Below, piece after piece: positions 12,597-22,240 of a stretch of 64,000 nucleotides of DNA. This DNA comes from Lycium barbarum (taxonomy: Eukaryota; Streptophyta; Magnoliopsida; Solanales; Solanaceae). The translations under genes and the position numbers were made by a program. Location: positions 4,626,965 to 4,690,964 of the forward strand of contig NC_083344.1 in assembly GCF_019175385.1 (NCBI RefSeq), read 5' to 3'. Position 1 is the stretch's first letter; each line of letters starts with the position of its first letter. The notes under the pieces were generated by a model. It worked only from the letters and a program-made list of their open reading frames with translations. It made no database searches and had not been told where the DNA came from.

Positions 12597-13617
12597 TTCT
12601 TTCTCTCTCTGAAATTGCTTTTAGTAAACTGGGTCCTTTGCAGTCTACAAGCGATGATGAAGAAGCTGAGGGTCCTTTGCCACTTTCTAGATTCTTTGGC
12701 AGCATCAAAAGCTAATGCCTAAATTTGACATCTAATTCCACTTTTCTCTTCTTCTGGTTTTGGATATGATAGGTCCCTTTTATTGATATTATTATTATTA
12801 TGTAAACAAGGATCATTGGTTTGTCGATGAGAGTTTTGTATCCTGGTTTTAAATGAAATTCTACTTTCACATAGTGAAAGCAATTGTAAAACTACTTTCA
12901 CAAAAAAAAAAATTAGGAAAAACAAAATGCTTACAGTGTAAAGTTGAGTCTTGTAGCCTGTAGCCTAAGATCATAAGATCCGAATGCTCTGTGATAAATC
13001 TGAAATGAGAAAAGGCAAACGATGGCTAAGAATTAAGATCACAAGCTACTGAGTGTCATATTATTTCTTTGATTTGAGAGGAAAGCAAAAGAGAAAAGGA
13101 GAAAGGGATCTGAAATGAGAAAAGGAGAAAGTATTTGCAGTTTTGCACAAAAGAGGGATCTGCAAATAACTTTTGTGTGTTGTGTTCTAGACCTAATATT
13201 GGGAGAAGGTTCTGTTTCTATAGCCGAATTGGGCTAAATTTGTATTATGTTTTGGTCTTTTGGACTTGTGGACTTGTGGTGTTCATTTCCTTATGGGTTT
13301 TTTTCTTTATATTATTTAGATGGGCTTCTTAAATCCAAATCTAAATGTAAGAAAGAAAATAAAAATTATGAAAAATTTTAAAAAAATATTTATAAATTAC
13401 ATTTTAATAAATATTTTTATGTATAACATAATTTAAAAGTAGTATATCTATAATCGGGTTGGTTTGGGTTCGGTTTGACTTTTTTTAATTAAAACCAAAC
13501 CAACCCTATAATGGTCGGGTTTTTTTTTCAAACACCAAACCACTAGTCGGGTTTTTTTTCGGTTTGGTTCGGTTTGTCGGTTTTGTTCGGTTTGTCGGTT
13601 TGCCCTGTACAGCCCTA

Positions 13618-14534
13618 TTAGTAAGTATTAGATAATTACACTGTCGAGGAAAGAGTAGGATGAACCATGGAGTACTGAGAAGATAACAAAAGCATTAAAT
13701 GTAATATACTTGCAAATTCTCATGTTCACACGATCCAAAAAATTTGTAGGTGGTAATTTTCTTCGACAACAATTTAATGGATAGGACAATAGATAAAGGG
13801 AAACAACGTCAGATTAGTCCATTCATTATTTGAAACTAGTGAATATGTTCCTGATTCGCGCGATTATAAAAAAATTAGGGTATCTATCAAATGATGTAAT
13901 CTAAATAATGAAATTAGGTATTGTTCCTTTTTTTATGATTAAAAAAAAAAAAAAAAACTCACAACGACATATGAATACACTATTTTATACATTTGGGTTT
14001 AAAAAAAGATTCCAAATGACATTACCAAAAATTAAAGAATTAATAAAATTACATAAATCTCATTTTATAACTACTAATTATCATACAAATAAAATCATTT
14101 AAATTATATTTTCTCGCATATTGAGAAGATAGAAGTTTACATAAATTTTTTATTATCTTCGAAGGGTCTTCTTAAACATAGGAAAAAAAAAAGTTCGATT
14201 ATGATTCTTCATAACCAATTATCGGTTCCTGCTCATAATTCTGCTCTTGGCTTCGTGAAGAGCATTATTGGGTAGTTTCAAATCCTATAATCATTTATTA
14301 CAAAATCAAATTCATAGTAAAAACTATATTTGTATCATATTTTACAAATATGATCCTGACAAATCAAACTCCCACTTAATACAATCATAAAGCAGGAGTA
14401 GAACACCACTAAAAAGTATAATATTTGAATTCATCTAAGATATCAATCTCTAAGAAAATTAAGATTTAAAAACATAAATTTAATTTCGAGCTCCTGTAAA
14501 ACCAAATCATTATGAAGTAGAATTAAACAGTCTA
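13618..14534. other. Intergenic, AT-rich, no gene seen
   Basis: Contains an A-run near 13,938 and no frame with family features. It is the right flank of the palindrome and does not resemble the left flank. Confidence 0.5.
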
Positions 14535-15545
14535 TGTTACGCCCCGAACCATGGCCTGGGCGTAACATGGCACTCGATGCCTTGCTGCATGTAACCAAGC
14601 GAACCACATGGCTTGCTTAATCAACACGGGGCATGTACTAATGCGGAAAACACTTTAAAACATGAATAGTCTGAATAGCATGAGTCATCATAATACTAAT
14701 GAAAATACTGTTAAACATGAATGCGGAAATAGTCTGAAGATATAATAAGTACTGAGCCAATACTGGCTATACGACTCTAAACATCTGACATGACATAACT
14801 GCTAGTCTAGTCTATGAAACCTCTGACATGAGTCTAACTGCTAAATAGTTTACCGGGACAAGGCCCTCGGCATACCTTTACTACATACTGACAATAAATA
14901 AATAAAGATAAAACCTCGAATGAGATGAGGCTCACCAATAGCTGGTACATGTAAAGTCCTAACGAGCTGATCCATTATCCTGTAAATCTGCATCATGAAA
15001 TGCAGGCTCCCAGGTAAATAAAAGGGGACGTTAGTACATTCGAATTGTACTGGTATGTAAAGCAACTGAATGAAATAAGCATGGCACATGAAATAACAGG
15101 ACTAAAACTGAAACTATAGTTGTAAGTTGAACATGAACATGAATATCATCTGTCACGAATATGTATAACATGAATAAAATATTTTAAGTCTGTAAAGATA
15201 TCTGTGGGAGAGCATTAGTATAACCGACATTAACCACCACATAAGCATGTGGCGTCTGATCTCTGCCCGATCAGCTAAACCATCCTGCACCTTACCGGGG
15301 TACAAGATATGAACATGATATGAATAGATCCAATAACCCGCAATGGGTAAACATGAAGGAATCGTCCTAACTGGGCGGAGCGATCTTTATCCTACGTCGG
15401 CATACGTAGTTTCAGGTATTAAACCTTCTCGGTAATCTATGCAACTCTCAAAACACGAACATGGATATAATTGGCTTAGAAGCCCATGAATTACATAAAC
15501 ATGACTTGTAACATGGTATATAAGTATAGTTTAACATGGACATGG

Positions 15546-15627
<82 letters not shown>

Positions 15628-16650
15628 CATGTATGATTTTCGTGGGATTGATCATAATAGTTAATAACTTGCGATTCTCAATAACCAAAGGGAATATTAA
15701 GAACACAATAACGAACTATTAAAGCAAACATGGCATATCATGGTAGTACATGTACTTAGGGTTATCATGAACGTGTGTAGAACCCTAGTTTTGGTGAACT
15801 TTCGTATGATCATGGAAGAACGTGGCATGGGGAAGAACAATAATGTTCCCACACGTAAATAGAAACCCTACATACTTGTTAATGCTCCAAAACTTGTAAC
15901 TAATGGTCTGAACTTGAAGAAGAATCCAAAAGCCTTAATATTGAATCATTGTGATGGATTTTCTTGAAAATCCTAGGTTTAGAACAATGAATTCCTATTT
16001 GATACTCAAGAAGATATGTTGGAATTCACTTGGGATGCTTAGAATAGACTTGCCTTGATGTAGTCTAATGGTCGGAAGAGAAGAACTTCGTGCTAAGGCT
16101 TGGGAATGTGAAAAGTGGAAATAAAAACTGAATCCACGTATTTATACTTGCTGAGGCGGAGAAAGTACGGCCAACTTGTATGGCCCGTACTTTGAAGTAC
16201 GTCCCGTACTTGGAGGTCGTACCTGGGTTGTCAAAAATCTAGAAGCTTGAGATTTTCGCATGCAGGGTACGGGACAAAAGTACGTCCCGTACAATGATGT
16301 ACGTCCCGTACATCCAAGTCGTACCTCGATTGCAAATTTCAGTGACCTTTGATTTTCCCATGTGAGGTACGCCTAAAAAGTACGACCCGTTCAATTTTGA
16401 CGTAAGACGTATTTTTACCGCTTAAGAGAAATTTTAATCCAAACTCTTCCCGTCTTGGTTTTTATCCAAACTCTTCCTGTCTTGGTTTTAAGTCTCGAAT
16501 CATGGTTTTAAATCTCGAATCATGAACGTAACTTAGTTAGGAGAGAATAAGTAATGAAAATTTCATGAGTAAGTAAATTTTCATAGTTTAGTGGGCACGT
16601 AACTTCTTTGCGTATGGCCTGTTAGGAGAAGTTTCGAAAGTTAGAAGAAC
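14535..16650 (-). mobile_element. Gypsy-type LTR or LTR fragment
   Basis: On the minus strand it ends in GGTTCGGGGCGTAACA, like the 3' ends of the other long LTRs here (GGGTGTGACA at 25,357; GGGTCATGACA at 47,786). It holds clustered CCCGTAC / GTACGTCCCGTAC words (16,180-16,400), comparable to the TACGGNCCGTA words in the 45.7-kb LTR. The far end is not sharply defined and no target duplication was found. No internal retrotransposon genes are adjacent, so this is a solo or truncated LTR. Confidence 0.55.
15548..15625. repeat. TA microsatellite, about 78 bp
   Basis: Uninterrupted TA repeats inside the LTR fragment. Open frames across it encode only alternating Tyr-Ile and are not genes. Confidence 0.97.
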
Positions 16651-17159
16651 ACAAAAATAGATGTTAAAGTATTTAGTAGATGAAGAATTATGAGGGAAGG
16701 CTAAAAATTGGTCAATTGTCCCTTTTGGACATTTAAATTGAGATGATGAAAATAAAAATGTGGAAGAAATAGGAGAAAGGTCAAAAAGATTGAGAAACTC
16801 AAAAAATTCAAAAGTATTGAGCCAATAATAAAGTTCTACGAAATTGTCGTATGTTATGTTATTTATACTAACAACTTTTTAAACTTTAACATACCGTGTA
16901 AAAAATTCAAAAGTATTAAGCCGATAATAAATTACTATGAAATTCTCATCTGTTATCCCTTTTTAGAATAATTATAGTAAATGATTATATTATTTTAAAA
17001 TGTAAAATCAAGAATGTGTTAAAAGTACGTATATATACATATTAAGGAGAAATATTTACGAAACATGACGATAGTGTTCTATTTACAAAACATAACATTA
17101 CAAATCCTATACAAAACATACTTTTTTTAATTTTTTTTTTTTAAAATATTATTTTTTCG

Positions 17160-17660
17160 CTCAAAAATTTATGTATGAAATGTGTATATCTCGCTTAAGG
17201 CTTAAAAAGTTCGCTCAAAATTTAGTGTATGGAAACGGTATGAAATGTGTATATCTCGTTCAAGGCTTAAAAAATCTGCTCAAAATTGTGTGTATGAAAA
17301 CGGTATGAAATTTGTATCTCGCTCAAGGCTTAGAATTTCACTCACATTTTCGTGTACAAAGTTCATGTTAGTTTTCTGTAAAATTAATTCAACTACAAAA
17401 ACATTGTATACAACTTTGATACAACATTCAAGACTTAAAATAATCGCTCAAATTTTTATGTATGAAATGTGTATATCTTGCTCAAGGCTTAAAAAGTTTG
17501 CTCAAGTATTGTGTGTGAAAAACGTATGAAATGTCTATATCTCGATCAAGGCTTAAACATTATACTCAAAATTTTATGTATGAGGATGGTATGAAATGTG
17601 TATATCTATAACAACATTGTAACAACTTTCATACAATATTTAAGACTTAAAGTTTTCGCT
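17160..17660. repeat. Minisatellite with a 65-bp period
   Basis: The word TATGAAA(T)GTGTATATCTCG with a following CTCAAGGCTTAAAAA recurs at 17,174, 17,239, 17,304, 17,461, 17,525 and 17,590. Spacings are 64-65 bp apart from one degenerate gap of 157 bp. It ends directly against the second FBD copy and may mark the breakpoint of that duplication. Confidence 0.85.
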
Positions 17661-17685
17661 CACATATACATTGCATACACTAGTC

Positions 17686-19334
17686 TTGTTTCTCTTGAAA
17701 TTGGTGACGTGACATTGAGGGAAGGTTTTTATGGAAAAAGTATTATTAGGTTGTCCTAACTTGGAGTGCTTGGTATTAGATAATGTTGGTGGTTTTCGTC
17801 GTTTGGAAATCAGCTCTGTGAAGCTGAGAAAATTGATCACAAGAAGCTACGAAACAGAAGTTGGACAAGGAGTGTAGATATTTCCAGGAACTTCTTCACA
17901 GCACTACGCATGTCAAGAATCTTGTATTGGGTCCCTGGTGCATCGAGGTTTATTCATACTCTTGGCTATTGCAACTTATTATTTGTTCTTGAATCCATCA
18001 GTTTAGTAACATTAACAAGGCCACTACTACTTAGGATAACATGATAACTGTGTTTGTAAGTACTGAAGAATAACTTTCTGATGGCCAATTTGGTTGGACA
18101 GTAGCAGGTCATTCAAGCAAGGCCTATTGAACAAAATATTTTATGATGAAAATTGTGAGAATAAAGAGTTTACATAGGATAGAAAACATATAAAATTTGG
18201 ATTGTGACATGTGGCAAAACACAGTCCTATAGTCGAAGCTGTTTTTACGAATTATTCAACAATTTTCATGTCATTTATTAAGTTTGTTTCATTTCCTTGT
18301 TTTTGACATATTTTGCTTCGTCTATTTGGTTTATAAGTGCCTGTCCATACTGGAGTTGAAAGGGTGGTTGTTTCCATCATCAAGCTGGAAATTCTTAAAA
18401 CTTAACACAGCCTTAGTAGCATTGGACTTCCCGGGAATTTGCAGCTTTCTACAGAGTTCACCGGATCTTGAGACATTGGTCATTGACTGGAATAATCACA
18501 CACCAAGAGTAAGTTTTCTTTAAACTTTTACACTCATAAGTTTTCTTTAAACTTTTATACTCATTAGTTCATGTTATCAATATCAAACAACTATTAGAGG
18601 TAGACGAAGACTATATATATCAATATATTTCTGATCGTAAGTACTTCAGGAAAAAATCATAAAACTTCCTTTTTGTTTTTTCTTTTAAATCTAAACCACC
18701 TTACTAGTATATTTCATTGACAATGATAAAAGGTTACAAAGAGGGGACTTGACGACCTTACCTCTTCAAATAAGGGGTAAGAATTGAACCGGTTTAATCC
18801 TCAAGTAGGGAGAAAGTTGAGAAGGTTCAGTCTTTTGCAAACTTTTAGGAGATAAGCCTCTAATGTGTAAGCAAAAATAGTATTCTGGATGGGAGGAGGA
18901 CTAGTCTTTGGCAAAACTAGGACTAGTCTTTGGCAAAACTTATCACCTTTTAATTTGTCTGCAATCAACGCCTAGGCTTTGTACCTGAAGGAGAATAACT
19001 GGTTAATATATCGGATTCTATCCAGCAGGACCTGTTGTCAAGGTACACTAGCGAGGATGAACAGAGCAAGAGGTTCAAGACACATAATTTTAACTGCTCT
19101 TTGCTACCTCTGAAGACCATCAAGGTCATTAACTTTGATGGACCACTAAGTGGAAACAAGTCTATAGTGCCATTGGTGAAATATTTGCTCAAGAATGCAA
19201 CAGTGCTAGAAAAGTTCATCATTTCTGCCAAGTTTGAAGTGTGTGATGTGTCTCAGGATTATGTTAAAATGGTGCAGGAGTTTCAAAGCTTTCCCAGATC
19301 CTCTCCGCACGCTTCGGTTGTCTTTTCGTATTGA
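17686..19334 (+). pseudogene. F-box/LRR-FBD gene relic, copy 2
   Basis: Same three blocks as copy 1: about 17,690-17,947, 18,338-18,508 (donor GTAAGT) and 19,029-19,334 (acceptor CAGCAG), ending FPRSSPHASVVFSY. The first block has a one-base insertion near 17,731 (GGTTTTTATGG where copy 1 keeps frame), a deletion of much of the LRR segment after LRKLI, and a TAG at about 17,876. It is therefore non-functional. Intron lengths differ from copy 1: no SINE in the second intron, but a TS SINE in the 3' flank. The upstream part is missing where the minisatellite begins. Confidence 0.75.
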
Positions 19335-19576
19335 TAGTCTTTGACCCCTATCTTTTGTATTGATCGCAACATACTTAACCACTGGTGCTTTATGTTTGAA
19401 ACTGGTTTGTAGTTAGGAGACATGGCTAGAATTGTATTTGTGAGTAGTTCTTAATGTCAAGTAACAATGTTTTTATTCTCTGATCATCATATAAGAAACC
19501 TCGCTCTAAATGTTTTGTGATTTCTACTTCATATTTGCTGAATTTTTATCATGTTTCTATACTTTGAAAATCATTT

Positions 19577-19700
19577 TGAGCCGAGGGTCTTTCGGAAACA
19601 GCCTCCTTATCTTCCGAGATAGGGGTAAGGTCTGCGTACACTTTACCCTCCCCAGACCCCACATCGTGGGATTTCACTGGGTATGTTGTTGTTGTTGTAG
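19577..19700 (+). mobile_element. TS SINE, 5'-truncated
   Basis: The 3' half shows GAGCCGAGGGTCTTTCGGAA, then GGTAAGGTCTGCGTACAC, and ends in a (TTG)n tail, the hallmark of the Solanaceae TS SINE. It interrupts the 3' flank shared by the two FBD copies: copy 1 near 3165-3195 has the corresponding sequence without it. A target duplication is not obvious. Confidence 0.85.
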
Positions 19701-19861
19701 TACATCAAGATTCATTACAACTTGTTTCTTTGGTGGAAAAGAGACTTTAGAATATTTGTCAGCGTCGAAGGAGTTGTTAGTACTTGTTCCTTTCGCGGCA
19801 ATTTGAATAGTTTCTCTCTCCCACATTTATTTCTTTTCTAAATAAAGAATTGGAGGTCGAA

Positions 19862-20411
19862 TGCTATGGAGGTTGTTTCCTCCGGGTGTTCTCCTCACTG
19901 AGGAAGGTGCTGACTTGGAATACACAATAGCATTAGAGTATACCTGGTCTCCTCAGTGCAATCCCGGATGGGCAAAAATGTGTAAGTTTCATAGGTGAGC
20001 CAGTTGATGAGTCGAAGAGGCTCCAACTTGGCATACATTGCTTAGTCCCTTGGCAGTCAAGCAAATAATGAAACAGAGAAAGAAAGTGCTACTAATCAGC
20101 TCCAACCGGAGCAGCTTATTGTTAATGGATGTCCTTTGAAGCCTGGAAGTTATTGGTATGACTAGGGATCTGAACTTTGGGGAAAGGTAACTTTGTTGTT
20201 GAACTTCAACTAATTATTCCTTGTAATCCCTATTGGGAAGTAAGAATGTTAATGCAACATTGACTTCTTAATTTAACATGAAGGTGAGAACCTGACAGAT
20301 TTGTGAGTTCAAATCTGAAGTTTACTGGGAACTTAGTCCTCATGCAAGCAATGGAACCACACAGGTCTATGTTAGTGGCCGAGAGATAACTCAAAGTGCT
20401 AGGTCTGTCCT
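19862..20411 (+). pseudogene. Extra-large G protein (XLG) gene fragment
   Basis: Several pieces in different frames match what I know of plant XLG proteins, the large Galpha-like signalling proteins with an N-terminal cysteine-rich region. They are ADLEYTIALEY (N-terminal), IPDGQKCVSFIGEPVDESKR, NQLQPEQLIVNGCP, LKPGSYWYD followed by a stop, then after an intron-like gap SSNLKFTG, SNGTTQVYVSGREIT. Roughly 20 residues seem deleted between VNGCP and LKPGS, and there are several frameshifts and stops. The Galpha domain is absent. Assignment is by motif memory only, but the order of pieces is right. Confidence 0.7.
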
Positions 20412-21719
20412 TTGTACTACAACTAAGTTGCTATTCAGTACACCAATATTTTAGGGCTATAAACCTTTACTTATAATTGAAGTTTTCCTGTTGTTAGCGA
20501 TGATTGATATTTTCTCTTTTTTGCTACAAAATATGTCGCGTATTGTCATGCTGTATCTCTTATGGATTTCTTCCACAAATGTTAACTGCAGCATTGATTT
20601 TTGTCCTCCACAAGTGTTGGGTAGTTTTACTGATATGCTATGAAGTTATTAATATACATTATCATTTATAGCACTGAGATTACTGTTCTAAGAGTGATTT
20701 TGGAAAACGAAAGTCAAATGTGCCTTATGTTTTGTATCTGTTATCGTCTTCTAATCCAAACTAGTTGAACTATAAAGTGGTTCCTCAGCCTTATTGTGAT
20801 TTTGTACTCTTACTTTGAGACCGTTGGCTACGTTTTCAGTAGAGAATTTGGGCCTTATTTATAAAATTGTAGATTGCAATAATTGACAGGGAAAGTCTCT
20901 TTTTATCTAAGTCCTTGCTGTATTAAAAATCTTTGAAGGTTGTATAATATTTGAGATTATACCTAATTTAGTAGAAAACAGAAGTTCATTTTGGAACAAA
21001 AGAAACTGCATAGTTGGAAAAGCAGAGTCGACATTCATATCTTTTCCTTTGGGAGAAGGTACTGTGAAAACTTGCTGCGAGATCCATAACTGTGGATGAC
21101 TATTTTTTTTTTTTTTAAAACTGAATTGTGCATGACTATTGAACTGGCCTTTCACAGTCAAATACTTAGTTAACACCACCATAGAAATTTAAAGCAATGC
21201 GAACTATTTAATGCATGTATTTTCATGGCAAAGATACTTCAATAGGTAGTTGGATGATATTGTCTTAGGTTTAGGTTTGCCAAGGGCCAATCGGTAACTA
21301 TTTCAGTGGATTTTAGTGACTTTGTCCTTTCCCCCTTAGAATAGTTAATTTGAGGAATTTAGATGTGCTTAAAGAGATCCTTTTTTCATTAAAAACTTTG
21401 AACGCTAAAGCTGCATACAGTATATTTCTGATGGGCTGCTTAAATTTTTTATTTTGCATGTATGCCTCGCGAAGATTTAAATTTATCTGCAAAATCTTGT
21501 GAAGGTGTTAACTTCTACCATTCCAGAGGTGTAGGTAGTCCAAATTACACAACTAACAGGCATATGTTCTCCAAGCGAATAGATGCTATTATAAGGTGCT
21601 CTTATATTTTTGGAGCAATGGGGGCTATGTCTGCTTCTGTGAGAATATTCATGGACTTGGACAGTGAAAGGCCTTAGAAAGGAAGCAAAGCAGTGGAACA
21701 CAGTTCTAGCGCGTGAATT
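20412..21719. other. No recognisable gene
   Basis: Ordinary AT-rich sequence. The longest frames (for example 21,462-21,677) have no features I can assign, and no repeat structure was noticed. Confidence 0.4.
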
Positions 21720-22240
21720 GTGGATAATAAAGAAAGAAGGTGTTTTCAAGCAAAAGCAGAAGCTACTCTCGACTGAAAATTAAATGTTTGAATTTACTTG
21801 CTTTTTGGTGTAAACTGAAAGATGTTAATGAAGCTATTGCAATATATAGATTTTACCTTCGACCAGTTATATTAATAAACATATTTCTTTTTATCGAAAG
21901 AAAAAAAAGATTATGCTTGTTGGTAATTATGAGGTCTAGAAAGTGACCATCAATCCGAAGGTGTCCTTCCCGAGTCCCCACAGTAAAGATAAATGATAAG
22001 AATGATTGTAGGTGGAGAAGTTTCTGGATTTATGCTTTTTTAAGTTGTAAGGGAGAAAAGTTACTTGAATGATTCCAGTATGCCATTCCAGTGTCTCATC
22101 CTTGTAGGGAGTCATGAGCATTTTGTATGGATTGTTCAAAACAGGGTAAAAGCTTGCTAAAAGTTGAACATATGTTACCTATGTACTTGTCCGTATAATA
22201 TACTTCGAGTCTAAGTGACATAGACTAATCGTATTTTAAC
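21720..22240. repeat. Local duplication, copy A (left of solo LTR)
   Basis: Shares diverged but collinear words with 25,490-26,165: gcttttTGGTGTAAACTGAAA, a CTCATC(C/T)TTGTAGGGA-like stretch, GTTACCTATGTACTTGTCCG, and TGACATAGACTAATC. Copy A resumes on the other side of the LTR (25,363-25,460) with AAAATCACATGTGCAATGGG, matched by AAAATCATATGTGCTATGAG at 26,218. Confidence 0.75.

Larger units (their letters stand above)
4826..13617. mobile_element. 8.8-kb hAT palindrome (two head-to-head hAT halves)
   Basis: The left arm (4826-9226) and right arm (9237-13617) are inverted copies around a 10-nt loop (9227-9236). Both outer ends carry the same hAT 5' terminus, TAGGG(T/C)TGTACAGGGC, followed by AAACCG-rich subterminal sequence. 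Each arm contains a full-length-scale hAT transposase frame reading toward the centre. No hAT 3' terminus is seen at the centre, so each arm is a 5' portion with its 3' end missing. The 8 bp next to the ends (attatgcc and ttagtaag) do not match, so there is no target-site duplication. In the inner arms I found five substitutions, all transitions, plus small indels. The arms are therefore nearly identical but not a trivial copy. Confidence 0.9.

Noticed and set aside
4826..13617. Palindrome dismissed as an assembly fold-back artefact
   Set aside because: The arms differ by several transitions, a 15-bp indel and repeat length, and both ends are element termini. The artefact explanation is not excluded without reads, so it is listed as the refuting test.
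15448..15706. Tyr-Ile repeat protein frames
   Set aside because: Translation of the TA microsatellite.
17160..17660. CRISPR-like spaced repeats
   Set aside because: Plant nuclear context, units drift, no unique spacers and no cas genes; it is a minisatellite.
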